DNA from: Lysobacterales bacterium PRO7
GTDB taxonomy: Bacteria > Pseudomonadota > Gammaproteobacteria > Xanthomonadales > Rhodanobacteraceae
DNA length: 64,000 nucleotides
Direction: 5' to 3'
NCBI GenBank assembly: GCA_021404785.1
Contig: QWHH01000004.1
Location: 124,001 to 188,000, forward strand
Positions 1-8,669 of the stretch are shown here, piece after piece. The position numbers and the translations under genes are program-made. Every line of letters starts with the position of its first letter. The stretch's first letter is position 1. A model generated the notes under the pieces. The model was not told the DNA's origin, searched no databases, and saw only the letters and a list, made by a program, of their open reading frames with translations.

Positions 1-2
1 GC

Positions 3-968
3 GTGGCCGAGGGCGAAGGCGCCTACGGCGGCGGCATCACCGCGCGCGGCGTGGGAATCTATTCCAGCACGCTGTCCGGCAACATCGCGCGCGGTTCCCA
101 CGCGAACACTTTCACCGCAGCCTATGGCGGTGGCGCGATGGCGTATCGCGGTTACGCGACCATCATCGGCAGCACGATCAGCGGCAACCGTGCCACGCAC
201 ACGCTCACCGACACGCACGGCAGCTATTGCACCGGTGGCGGGATCTTTTCCGACGGCGGCGGCTACCTGTATGGCTCGACGTTGAGCGGAAATTATTCGT
301 ACGGCACCGGCGGCGGCCTGGCCACGCATGGGCCGTTCGACATCGCCAACAGCACGCTCGCAATCAACGCCGCGCGCTTGAAGACCGGCGGCGGCGTGTT
401 CGCGCGCGTGTTCTACCCGATGCGCATCGACAACAGCACGATCGCCTCGAATACCTCCGGCCGGCCCGGTGCCGGCATCTATCTGGCCGGCATCGCCAAT
501 GCACTGACCTTGCGAAGCAGTATCGTCGCGACAAATTTGACGGCAGGCGCCCACGACGACATTGCCGCGATGACCCCGTTCACGGTCAGTGGTTCGAACA
601 ATCTCGTCATTGCGGCTGCGGCCAACGTGATCTTGCCTGCAGGAACGATCCATGCGGATCCGATGCTGGCGTCGCTGGCGAACAACGGTGGGCCGACGCG
701 GACCATGGCGCTGCAGATCGGCAGTTCCGCCGTGGATGCGGGCAGCAATCCGTTGAGTCTCGCCAGCGATCAACGCGGTGCGGGATTTGCGCGCGTGCTC
801 GGCGCGGCCGCGGATATCGGTGCTTTTGAAGGCACGCTCGCCCCGGCGCCCGTGTTGCCGGTGCCGTTATTGCCGGGGTGGCTCGCCGTTTTGCTGACCG
901 GCCTGCTTGGCGCCGGCGGATGGCGAGCCTTGCGCAAGCGCAGGGCATCGGCTATTTTTGCGAGATAG
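3..968 (+). CDS. Secreted beta-helix protein, choice-of-anchor Q type (5' end outside window)
   Basis: The reading frame is open from the window edge, so the N-terminus and any signal peptide are missing; the GTG at position 3 is only the first possible start codon in view. The protein has repeated short rungs of the kind STISGN, STLSGN and NSTIASN separated by glycine-rich turns, which is typical of right-handed parallel beta-helix repeats. Near the C-terminus it has the segment DPMLASLANNGGPTRT followed by SDQRGAGFAR, the conserved end of choice-of-anchor Q domains. The last 35 residues are a proline-rich patch, a hydrophobic helix (LLPGWLAVLLTGLLGAGGW) and a basic tail, resembling the IPTL/PEP-CTERM sorting signal. 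Probably exported and surface-attached; ligand unknown. It is the upstream tandem paralogue of the interrupted gene that follows 18 bases later. Confidence 0.8.
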   Translation: MAEGEGAYGGGITARGVGIYSSTLSGNIARGSHANTFTAAYGGGAMAYRGYATIIGSTISGNRATHTLTDTHGSYCTGGGIFSDGGGYLYGSTLSGNYSYGTGGGLATHGPFDIANSTLAINAARLKTGGGVFARVFYPMRIDNSTIASNTSGRPGAGIYLAGIANALTLRSSIVATNLTAGAHDDIAAMTPFTVSGSNNLVIAAAANVILPAGTIHADPMLASLANNGGPTRTMALQIGSSAVDAGSNPLSLASDQRGAGFARVLGAAADIGAFEGTLAPAPVLPVPLLPGWLAVLLTGLLGAGGWRALRKRRASAIFAR

Positions 969-986
969 CTCATAAACAGGGGTTGG

Positions 987-2900
987 GTGATGCAATCGCG
1001 CCGTGGAATTTCCGTCAAGCCGCTGGCTGCGGCGTTGACCATCGCATTGGGCGTCGCGGGTACGGGCGCCAGCGCCGGAACCCCTTCCAATTTCACCTTC
1101 GCCGTACAGATGCAGGCATTCAAGAATGCCGTGGCGCAAGTCAGGCTGGACTACGCCAAGAACCCGCAGTAGTTCAGGTTATTCCAGAAAGCGCCGTCGC
1201 ACTCGGTAACATTCGCAAAGCGCCACAAGCAGAAGATCGCCGCTCCGGCAGCGACGGTCGCGGTCACCAGTTGCGTCGATAACGCGAGCAGCGCGACGAC
1301 GGCAGGAACGTTGCGTTACGCCGTGATCAATGCCGCCAATGGCGACGCGATCGACCTGTCCGCCTGCAATGGCAGCACGATCACCTTGACCCAGGGTGCG
1401 CTGCCGGTCGGCGTGGACGACCTGTCGATCAGCGCCGGTGCGGGTAATCGCGTCACCATCGACGGCAATGCCGCCGACCGCGTGTTTTACCTCGCCGGTC
1501 CGGGGACTGGCTCGAACAACGTACTGGCCCTGAGCTATCTCACCATACGCAACGGCAAGGCGCCGCTGATCACGAGCGGTAGTCCTGCGACCAGTGCTGC
1601 CGCGGGCGGCTGCATCCTGTCGATGAAGGATGGCATCGCCCTGTACAACTCTACCGTGACGGGTTGCCAGGCTGTCAATCCCAATGGCGTCGCCGAAGGC
1701 GGCGGCATCCTGGCCTACGACGGTTTGTACATGTACGCGAGCACGATCTCGAACAACGTGGTCAGTTCGGGGAAAACCGGAACCGGTACGAGCAAATACG
1801 GCGCGGTCGGCGGCGGCGCGATCACGCAGGGGCCGGCATATCTGTATTCCTCCAGCCACATCGATGGCAACTCCGTTACCGTTTCCGGTGGCGGACAAAT
1901 CGCCGATGCCGGTGGCTTGTTCACCTTGTCGCCGGCAAAGGTGTACTACAGCACGATCGCCAACAATTCCGTGCGGATGAGCGCGGGTACTGGCAACGGT
2001 CCCTATATCGCGGTAGGTGGCGGACTGTCGGCCAAGTACGGTGCCAATTTGCTTGCCAGCACGATCAGCGGCAATCGTGTTACCTGCACCACCACGAATA
2101 CCAGTCCCAACGACTTTTGTCTCGCCGGCGGCGTGGTTAACGGGTATGGGCCGGGTAGCAAAGCGTCTACCTTGTCGGTTGCCTACTCGACCATATCCGG
2201 CAACCATGCCGATCTCATCGGCGGCGGCGTGCTTTCGAAATACGCGTTGGACCTGACGCAAAGCACAATCTCGGGCAATTCGGCGCAGGGCGGTGGCGGC
2301 TTGACGCAAAAATACTTCGCCGCCGGACAAGGCGCGACGATCTACAACAGCACGATCGCCATGAACACGGCGACGTACACCGGTGCCGGCATTTACGATT
2401 TCCCGACCGCACCCTCTGGTGGCTCGACGGCCCCGGCTCCGATCACCCTGGTCAGCAGCATCGTGGCCAAGAACAGCACGAACGGCACACCGGATGACGT
2501 TTATTTGAAAAGCACATACTCGTTGACCATCGCCGGCAGCAATGATCTGGTGATGGCGGCTTCGCCCAATATCACCTTGCCGAGCGGCACGCTGAATGCC
2601 GATCCGCTGCTCGCGCCGCTGGCGAACAACGGTGGGCCGACGCGGACGCTGGGTTTGCTGGCGGGCAGTCCGGCATCGGGTACGGGCGCCAATCCGAATG
2701 GGTACACCAACGACCAGCGCGGACCCGGTTTTCCGCGCAGCGTCGGCGGGTTGACCGACATCGGCTCCTTCCAGGGTACGGTGGCGGCCGCCGCCGCAAC
2801 GATTCCGGCACCGGCCTTGTCGACATGGGCGCTGGGATTGTTGGCCGCACTGTTCGGGTGTCTGGGTTGGCGGCGCACGCGTACCACTCCGCAAGACTGA
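987..2900 (+). pseudogene. Secreted beta-helix protein interrupted by one in-frame TAG
   Basis: A GTG/ATG start at 987/990 opens a signal-peptide-like N-terminus (KPLAAALTIALGVAGTGASA). After 61 codons it meets TAG at 1170-1172. The same frame then stays open without another stop to 2900 and encodes VAVTSCVDNASSATTAGTLRY (in part), the usual start of this family; compare VTSCADDGSAGTLR in the protein at 27256. There follow many STISGN-like beta-helix rungs, a choice-of-anchor Q end (ADPLLAPLANNGGPTRT) and an IPTL-CTERM-like tail (IPAPALSTWALGLLAALFG, then a basic end). Starting internally at the TTG at 1311 would give 529 residues with no signal peptide, so I treat 987-2900 as one gene of about 637 codons broken by one amber codon. 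A sequencing error or readthrough is possible. A two-component pair follows. Confidence 0.7.
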
Positions 2901-2968
2901 GGACCTCTTCACGCTGCGATCACCGCTCACTTCGTATTCTTCACGAATGTGAAGGAACGGAAAGCGAG

Positions 2969-3697
2969 ATGAAGCAGCGCGAAGAACACGCCGGACTGAT
3001 CCTGCTGATCGAGGACAACCGCGGCATCGCCGAGATGGTCGGCGAATTCCTCGAACGCCGCGGCTATGGCCTGGATTTCGCCGCCGACGGCGTCAGCGGC
3101 CTGCACCTGGCCGTTTCCAACAGCTATGACGTGATCGTGCTCGACCTGATGCTGCCGGGGATGGATGGTCTCGAGTTGTGCCGCAAGCTGCGCCGTGAAG
3201 CGAAAAAGTCCACGCCGGTGCTTATGCTGACCGCGCGCGATACGCTCGAGGACAAGCTCACCGGGCTGGATGCCGGCGCCGACGATTACCTGGTGAAACC
3301 TTTCGAGATCCGCGAGCTGGAAGCACGGGTTCGTGCATTGATCCGGCGCGACCGCCGCCAGGTCAGCGCACAAACACTGCAAGTGGCCGACCTCGTCTAC
3401 GACACTGCCAGCGTGCGCGTGGCTCGCGCCGGTCAGGACTTGCAGATATCCCCGATCGGTTTGAAGCTGCTGTCGATCCTGATGCGCGAATCGCCGCGTG
3501 TGGTCAGCCGCGCCGACATCGAACGCGAAGTCTGGGGCGACCTGCTGCCCGATTCGGATACGCTGCGTAGCCATTTGTATAATTTGCGCAAAATCATCGA
3601 CAAGCCCTTCCAGCGCCCTTTGCTGCACACCATCCATAGCGCCGGTTACCGTCTCGCCGATCTCGACGCCGAAGTCGCTGCCAGCCAGCGCGCATGA
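2969..3697 (+). CDS. OmpR/PhoB-family response regulator
   Basis: A 242-residue two-domain DNA-binding response regulator. The receiver domain has acidic residues in LIEDN, the phospho-acceptor Asp at about residue 59 in VIVLDLMLPGMDG, and Lys at about 110 in DYLVKPF. The C-terminal winged helix contains the OmpR-type end RSHLYNLRKIID followed by HTIHSAGYRL. The frame is open further upstream, but the ATG at 2969 matches the family N-terminus (MKQREEHAGLILLIEDN) and is preceded by purine-rich GGAACGGAAAGCGAG. Its last four bases overlap the start of the sensor kinase gene, so the two are translationally coupled partners. Target genes are not evident; the adjacent secreted proteins are candidates only by position. 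Confidence 0.9.
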   Translation: MKQREEHAGLILLIEDNRGIAEMVGEFLERRGYGLDFAADGVSGLHLAVSNSYDVIVLDLMLPGMDGLELCRKLRREAKKSTPVLMLTARDTLEDKLTGLDAGADDYLVKPFEIRELEARVRALIRRDRRQVSAQTLQVADLVYDTASVRVARAGQDLQISPIGLKLLSILMRESPRVVSRADIEREVWGDLLPDSDTLRSHLYNLRKIIDKPFQRPLLHTIHSAGYRLADLDAEVAASQRA

Positions 3698-5010
3698 GCG
3701 CAACGCCACGCAGCGGCATCCGTCGCAAGATCTGGGCGGTCTACGTCCTGCAGGTCGCGGCGATCAGCCTCGCCACCATTCTCGGTGTCTATGGTGCGGC
3801 CACCGTGCTCGAAAACGTGCTGATCAAGCGCGCGCTCGCCGGCGAGGCGGCATTCTACTGGCAGCGTTGGGATCGCAACCACGCTGCACCAGTGCCGGAA
3901 ACCAACAACATGACCGGCTACCTGCTCGCGCCGGACGCCGATCCTGCGACGCTGCCCGGCGTGCTGCGCCCACTCGCGCCCGGTTATCACCGCATCCAGT
4001 ACAAGGGCAGTTTCGAGCTCGCGCACGTTTCCGACGGTCCGCCCGGACGGCTGTATCTGGTATTCAACCAGGAACAGGTCGGGCGCCTCGCCTTCCTGTT
4101 CGGATTCCTGCCGTTGATCCTGGTGCTGCTCATCATTTACATCACGACCTGGCTCACCTACCGCGCTTCGCGGCGCGCATTGTCTCCGGTGATCGCACTG
4201 GCCAAGGTCGTTCGCGACTGGGATCCGAAAAATCCCGATCTGGCCGCGCTCGAACCGCGCAACCTGTCCAGCGATCCGGATGGCGACGTGGAAACCCTGG
4301 CACGTGCACTGCACGGATTCGCCAGTCGCATCGAGGAATTCGTCGAGCGCGAACGCAATTTCACGCGCGATGCCAGCCACGAACTGCGCAGTCCGCTTAC
4401 CGTGATCAAGCTCGCCGGCGACGTGCTCGTCGAGGAAGACGTTTCGCCGTTCGCGCAACGCGCCCTGCAACGCATCCGCCGTTCGGTGCGCGACATGGAG
4501 GCGATGCTAGAGGCGTTCCTGCTCCTCGCGCGCGAATCCGACACCGGCTTGCCGCAAGAGGAATTCGTAGTCAACGACGCGGTGCGTGAGGAAGTCGAAC
4601 GCGCCAAACCGCTACTCGAAGGCAAACCGGTGACACTGGAATTGCACGAGCCGGTGCGCTTCGCCCTGCGCGCGCCGCCGCGCGTGTTCGCGGCGATGAT
4701 CGGGAACCTGATCCGCAACGCCTGCCTGTACACGGAATCCGGCAGCGTGCGCGTGAGCGTCGGCGAAGATTTCGTCAGCATCGCCGACAGTGGCATTGGC
4801 ATGAGTGCCGACGAAATCGCGCGAACCCGTGAACCGTATTTTCGCGCCGGCCGAAGCGCCAGCGCCGGGCATGGCGTGGGCCTTTCCATCGTGCGCCGGC
4901 TGTCCGAGCGTTTCGGCTGGCCGGTGGACCTGCGCAGCGAGGTCGGCGCCGGCACCACGGCGACGATCCGGTTTCCGCAACGCTTGCCAGCGCCGCCGGC
5001 GGCGTCATAA
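3694..5010 (+). CDS. Sensor histidine kinase partner of the upstream regulator
   Basis: A 438-residue membrane histidine kinase. Hydrophobic segments at about residues 13-40 and 131-154 flank a periplasmic sensor region of about 90 residues. The dimerisation box has His at about 229 in DASHELRSPLTVIKLAGD. The ATPase domain shows an N box (MIGNLIRNACLYTESG), a G1 box (ADSGIGMS) and a G2 box (GHGVGLSIVRRL). The ATG overlaps the regulator stop codon as ATGA, which makes the pairing clear. The sensor domain matches no ligand-binding family I recognise, so the signal is unknown. Confidence 0.9.
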   Translation: MSATPRSGIRRKIWAVYVLQVAAISLATILGVYGAATVLENVLIKRALAGEAAFYWQRWDRNHAAPVPETNNMTGYLLAPDADPATLPGVLRPLAPGYHRIQYKGSFELAHVSDGPPGRLYLVFNQEQVGRLAFLFGFLPLILVLLIIYITTWLTYRASRRALSPVIALAKVVRDWDPKNPDLAALEPRNLSSDPDGDVETLARALHGFASRIEEFVERERNFTRDASHELRSPLTVIKLAGDVLVEEDVSPFAQRALQRIRRSVRDMEAMLEAFLLLARESDTGLPQEEFVVNDAVREEVERAKPLLEGKPVTLELHEPVRFALRAPPRVFAAMIGNLIRNACLYTESGSVRVSVGEDFVSIADSGIGMSADEIARTREPYFRAGRSASAGHGVGLSIVRRLSERFGWPVDLRSEVGAGTTATIRFPQRLPAPPAAS

Positions 5011-5040
5011 TCGACGCATGTCACCGCGGAGGTCGCACCG

Positions 5041-6030
5041 ATGTTTCACAAATTCGTCGCCATTGTCCTGTCTGTCTTCGGCGTCTGTGCCATGAGCCAC
5101 GCTGCCGCGCCCGTTCTCGTGATCCACGGTGGCGCCGGCGTGATCAAGAAGGAAATGGATCCGGCCACGCAGAAGGCGATTCGTGCCGCGTTGACCACGG
5201 CACTGGAACACGGTTACGCGCAGCTCACCGCCGGCAAGCCGGCGCTGGATGCAGTAACCGCGGCGATCACCGTGCTCGAGGATGATCCGAATTTCAATGC
5301 CGGCAAGGGTGCGGTATTCAATCATGATGGCAAGAACGAACTCGACGCCTCGATCATGGACGGCGCGACCTTGCGCGCCGGCGGTGTTGCCAATGTGCAT
5401 CGGGTGAAAAATCCGATCTTGTTGGCACGCGCGGTGATGGAGCACTCGCCGCATGTGTTGATGTTCGGCGATGGCGCCGAGGAATTCGCGAAGACGCAAG
5501 GCATCGTGCTCGTCGATCCGAAGTATTTCTGGACGGAGAAACGCTGGCAGGAATTGCAGGATGCGCTGAAGAAAGATGCCGCCGGCCAGCACGCCGACGC
5601 CGAGAAGGAAGGCCACTTCGGCACCGTGGGTGCAGTCGCGCTGGACAAGGCGGGGCACCTGGCGGCGGCGACGTCTACCGGTGGCATGACCGACAAGCGC
5701 TTCGGCCGTGTCGGCGATTCGCCGATCATCGGCGCCGGCACCTATGCAAACGCAGGTTGCGCCGTGTCCGGCACCGGCTGGGGCGAGTACTACCTGCGCA
5801 CCGTGGCGGCCCACGAAATCTGCATGCGCGTCACGCAAATGCACCAGCCGCTGAAAGAGGCCGCCGAATACGTGATCAACAAGGAAATCCCGAAATTGGG
5901 CGGTGACGGCGGCGCGATCGTGCTCGGCGCGGATGGTGAATTCGCCACGCCGTTCAACACTGACGGCATGTATCGCGGCTGGGTCGACAAGGACGGAAAA
6001 ATCCACGTCGCGATTTTTCCCGGGGAGTAA
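5041..6030 (+). CDS. Exported isoaspartyl peptidase / plant-type L-asparaginase
   Basis: 329 residues, an Ntn-hydrolase of the IaaA/EcAIII type. A short signal peptide (ending near MSHAAA) precedes the family start VLVIHGGAGVIKKEM. The autoprocessing site lies at GHFGTVGAVALD; Thr at about 195 becomes the nucleophile after the precursor cleaves itself into alpha and beta chains. Further conserved parts are FNAGKGAVFN, ELDASIMDG, STGGMTDKRFGRVGDSPIIG (substrate-binding region) and GTGWGEYYLR. Family members hydrolyse beta-aspartyl (isoaspartyl) peptides and L-asparagine. Export suggests periplasmic use, perhaps in peptide scavenging or turnover of damaged proteins. The gene stands 30 bases after the kinase stop and just ahead of a small Cys-rich gene. 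Confidence 0.92.
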   Translation: MFHKFVAIVLSVFGVCAMSHAAAPVLVIHGGAGVIKKEMDPATQKAIRAALTTALEHGYAQLTAGKPALDAVTAAITVLEDDPNFNAGKGAVFNHDGKNELDASIMDGATLRAGGVANVHRVKNPILLARAVMEHSPHVLMFGDGAEEFAKTQGIVLVDPKYFWTEKRWQELQDALKKDAAGQHADAEKEGHFGTVGAVALDKAGHLAAATSTGGMTDKRFGRVGDSPIIGAGTYANAGCAVSGTGWGEYYLRTVAAHEICMRVTQMHQPLKEAAEYVINKEIPKLGGDGGAIVLGADGEFATPFNTDGMYRGWVDKDGKIHVAIFPGE

Positions 6031-6035
6031 ACGTC

Positions 6036-6188
6036 ATGACATTGTGTCCCGTAGCACTCGCCGTCGGCTGCAAACGCTGTCCGGTGTTCAATATCTGTCC
6101 GGCAAAATCGCTGATCGGCGACTACAAGCCCGATGCGCAGAAATCGCCGAAGGCCGAATCGAAATCCGCCGGCAAATCCAGACGTTGA
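6036..6188 (+). CDS. Small cysteine-rich protein, function unknown
   Basis: A 50-residue frame begins with ATG 5 bases after the peptidase stop codon, with GGGGAG of the preceding gene end placed as a ribosome binding site. The N-terminal half carries four cysteines spaced C-x7-C-x2-C-x5-C (CPVALAVGCKRCPVFNIC), and the C-terminal half is lysine/serine-rich and probably disordered (KSPKAESKSAGKSRR). The spacing could suit a metal site, but I know no characterised member. Tight coupling to the upstream gene, good codon use and the absence of another explanation for the DNA support a real gene. It ends 12 bases before the convergent gene at 6201. Confidence 0.55.
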   Translation: MTLCPVALAVGCKRCPVFNICPAKSLIGDYKPDAQKSPKAESKSAGKSRR

Positions 6189-6200
6189 ATTCGCGGCCGG

Positions 6201-7112
6201 TTACAGGTGCAAGCTGATCGTCAGCTTCGCCTGCCACGGCGCGATGAGCTGGTTGCCGCGCACGTTCTGCCATAGCGGCGCTTCGATGTCCGCGAACACG
6301 CGCAGGCGCTTGACGCGCAGTTCCAGTCCGGGCGCCGCCAGCAGGCGCGAATAGCCGGTGTTGTCCGGCCCGGCGTTGCTGCCGGCATCGTGGCTGCGCC
6401 GCGAACCCAGTGCCTGCAGCATGGGGGTGAGTTCGACGCCGGGCGCCAATTGCCAACTCGTGGGGTAGATGCCGAACCCGGCATTGAATTCCGTGCCGGG
6501 ACGATAGCCGCCCTGGGTGACGATGGGCGCATCCACGATTGCCTGCACGAAGCCGCTCCAGTCGCTGCCCAGGCCACCGATGCGGAATTGATGGTAGCCG
6601 CCAAGCAGCAGGTCGGTGCTGCCGGTGCCGATTTGCGTGTCGCGATCGAAACCCGGGACTTTCCAGTCGCCATTGGCCAGCTTCAATCCGAATGAAATAC
6701 CGCTGGACATGTCGCCAGAAAATCCCGTGTACATGCCCATCAGTCGAATGTCGCCGATCTGTCCGTGGTCAGTCGTGACCGCCACGTCATCGTCGATGGT
6801 CGAGAAGTGGCGCTGGTCGTAAGGAACCGAGATCGAAAATCCCCAATCGCGACCGAACATGTGGCGCAGACCCACGCTTTGATACAGCGTGCGGATGTGC
6901 TGGTCGTCGTTGGCGGTGGCGGGTGCGGAGGACGTGCCCGACCAGTTGTCGGTCTGGTCCAGATAGCTGAATTGATAGAACAGTTGCGTGCCGGTGCCTT
7001 GCGGCAGCATCTCCGATCCGCCTACTTCAAAAACGCCGCAGCCGCAGGCGCAGGCCCACGCATGCAAGGGCGTGCACAGTGCGCAAATTGCGGCAAGACG
7101 GCGTAACGACAT
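6201..7112 (-). CDS. Outer-membrane beta-barrel-like exported protein
   Basis: 303 residues from the ATG at 7112, chosen because GGAGGA sits 7 bases upstream and the start leads directly into a signal peptide (MSLRRLAAICALCTPLHAWA); the frame runs 37 codons further upstream without such a signal. The mature N-terminus has a striking CACGCGVFEVGG motif. The rest alternates aromatic and polar residues in strand-like stretches (TQLFYQFSYLD, WGFSISVPYDQR, GQIGDIRLMGMYTGF, GISFGLKLANGDW) and ends with KLTISLHL, consistent with an outer-membrane barrel closing in an amphipathic strand. This resembles proteins annotated loosely as transporters, but no substrate can be read from the sequence. Transcribed divergently from the efflux operon. 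Confidence 0.65.
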   Translation of the reverse strand: MSLRRLAAICALCTPLHAWACACGCGVFEVGGSEMLPQGTGTQLFYQFSYLDQTDNWSGTSSAPATANDDQHIRTLYQSVGLRHMFGRDWGFSISVPYDQRHFSTIDDDVAVTTDHGQIGDIRLMGMYTGFSGDMSSGISFGLKLANGDWKVPGFDRDTQIGTGSTDLLLGGYHQFRIGGLGSDWSGFVQAIVDAPIVTQGGYRPGTEFNAGFGIYPTSWQLAPGVELTPMLQALGSRRSHDAGSNAGPDNTGYSRLLAAPGLELRVKRLRVFADIEAPLWQNVRGNQLIAPWQAKLTISLHL

Positions 7113-7243
7113 GCGTGGATCCTCCCATGACATCGGCTGTGTATTGTACGTGTGCCCATCGGCATCCCGGCGTTCAATGGCGCAGAAAATGTGCCGGAAG
7201 TAACGGCCGCCACCCGCGTCCATTGCGATTTACAACCGCTTAC

Positions 7244-7271
7244 TTTCGGCGCGGGCCGACTACGCTATAGT
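7244..7271 (+). promoter_or_regulatory. Possible sigma-70-like promoter of the efflux operon
   Basis: TTTCGG (7244-7249) and TATAGT (7266-7271) are separated by 16 bases, 45 bases ahead of the mdtA ATG. The -10 is good and the -35 weak. It lies in the intergenic region between the divergent outer-membrane gene and mdtA. This is a by-eye assignment with no flanking support. Confidence 0.3.
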
Positions 7272-7315
7272 CGCCGGTGTCTGCGCCCCGTGCGGCGCGC
7301 GTTCACGCCATCGAC

Positions 7316-8539
7316 ATGGAATATCGCCAACCGTTTTTCGCGCGCAACCGCGCGTTGCTGATCATCCTGGCCGTCATCGCCATCGTCGCGTACGGCGGCT
7401 ACTGGCTGGCGCATCGCACCAGTGTGCCGACCGGATTTCGCTTCGGCGGCCGCAGCGCCATGGGCGCCGGCGGCATGGCGATGCCGGTCGGCACGGCGAC
7501 GGCGAGAACCGGCGACATCGGCATCGACCTCGACGCGCTCGGCACGGTCACGCCGTTGCGCACGGTCGCTGTGCGCAGTCAGGTCAGCGGCTTGCTGCAG
7601 AGCGTGAACTTCAAGGAAGGCCAGGACGTCAAGCAAGGCGATGTGCTGGCGCAAATCGACCCGCGCCCATTCCTGGCCGCGCTGTTGCAGGCACAAGGTG
7701 CGCTCGCGCGCGATGAAGCGCTGCTTGCGAATGCGCGCGCGGACCTGAAGCGTTACCAGGATGTCGCGCCGCAGGGTTTGATTCCCGAGCAGACGCTGGC
7801 AACGCAAAAGGCGCTGGTCGCGCAATACGAAGGCACGATCAAATCCGATCACGGCCAGATCGACACTGCGAACCTGAACCTTGGTTACGCGCGCATCGTG
7901 GCGCCGATCGACGGCCGCGCCGGTTTGCGCGCGGTCGACGCGGGCAACACGATCACGACCAGCGACACGCTGGTCACCATCACCCAGCTCAAGCCGATCG
8001 ATGTGCTGTTCACCATTCCGGAAGACAACTTGCCGGAACTGCTCAAGCACATGAATGACGCCAGCCTGAAGGTCGACGCGCTCAGTCGCGACAAGACCAC
8101 GGAACTGGCCAGCGGCACGCTCGCCAGCCTCGATAACCAGATCGACACGGCGACCGGCACGGTCAAGGCCAAGGCAGAATTCGCGAACGCCGACGAGAGC
8201 CTGTTTCCGAACCAGTTCGTCAACGTGCGCGTGCACCTGACCACGCTGACCGGCGCGACGATCATCCCGAGCGCCGCACTGCAACGCGGCGCCGACGGCA
8301 TGTACGTGTTCGTGGTCAACGCCGACCGCACGGTGAAGCAGCATCCGGTGAAGACCGGTGCGAGCCAGGGCCAGGACATTGCCGTGACTGACGGTTTGAG
8401 GCCCGGTGACATCGTCGTCACCGACGGCGCCGACAACCTGCGCGACGGCAGCAAGGTCGAATTGCCCGGCGATGCGCCGCCGCCCAAACCTGCTGCGGCC
8501 ACAAAAGGCAAATGGCGCGGCAAGCCGAACAGTGGTTAA
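7316..8539 (+). CDS. mdtA: RND efflux periplasmic adaptor, MdtA type
   Basis: 407 residues. The ATG at 7316 leads into a basic N-terminus and a membrane anchor ([20 protein letters not shown]); the GTG at 7277 would add 13 residues and is less likely. There is no lipobox, so it is anchored by the helix. Typical HlyD/MdtA blocks are seen: [20 protein letters not shown] and [21 protein letters not shown] (first lipoyl half), a coiled-coil hairpin with Gln/Ala-rich helices, [20 protein letters not shown] (second lipoyl half), then [12 protein letters not shown] and [11 protein letters not shown] of the beta-barrel domain. It links the inner-membrane RND pump to an outer-membrane channel; no TolC-like gene is in this window. 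First gene of a three-gene operon. Confidence 0.9.
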   Translation: MEYRQPFFARNRALLIILAVIAIVAYGGYWLAHRTSVPTGFRFGGRSAMGAGGMAMPVGTATARTGDIGIDLDALGTVTPLRTVAVRSQVSGLLQSVNFKEGQDVKQGDVLAQIDPRPFLAALLQAQGALARDEALLANARADLKRYQDVAPQGLIPEQTLATQKALVAQYEGTIKSDHGQIDTANLNLGYARIVAPIDGRAGLRAVDAGNTITTSDTLVTITQLKPIDVLFTIPEDNLPELLKHMNDASLKVDALSRDKTTELASGTLASLDNQIDTATGTVKAKAEFANADESLFPNQFVNVRVHLTTLTGATIIPSAALQRGADGMYVFVVNADRTVKQHPVKTGASQGQDIAVTDGLRPGDIVVTDGADNLRDGSKVELPGDAPPPKPAAATKGKWRGKPNSG

Positions 8540-8571
8540 GGCTTCAAGGATGAATGGCAAATTTTTACGCT

Positions 8572-8658
8572 CGTCATTCCGGCAGGGAGTGCCGGAATCC
8601 AGTTGCCATGGACGGCATCCTTGCAGCCTGGATGCCGGCAGTCCCTGCCGGCATGACG
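8572..8658. repeat. REP/BIME-like palindromic repeat, copy 1 (inside mdtA-mdtB)
   Basis: Two 31-base arms, 8572-8602 (beginning CGTCATTCCGGCAGGG) and 8628-8658 (ending CTGCCGGCATGACG), are inverted copies differing at three positions and are separated by 25 bases. The same arms, in the opposite overall orientation, occur at 49358-49480. The element fills most of the 130-base space between the adaptor and pump genes, so the operon transcript would carry a long hairpin here. Confidence 0.85.
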
Positions 8659-8669
8659 GATAACCTCGA

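Noticed and set aside
1311-2900. Independent 529-residue gene starting at TTG 1311
   Set aside because: It would lack a signal peptide and start inside the family's conserved region; the continuous frame back to 987 through one TAG explains the data better.
1179-2930. 583-residue minus-strand open frame
   Set aside because: Antisense shadow of the beta-helix gene; Arg/Gly/Ala-rich, with no domain and no start context.
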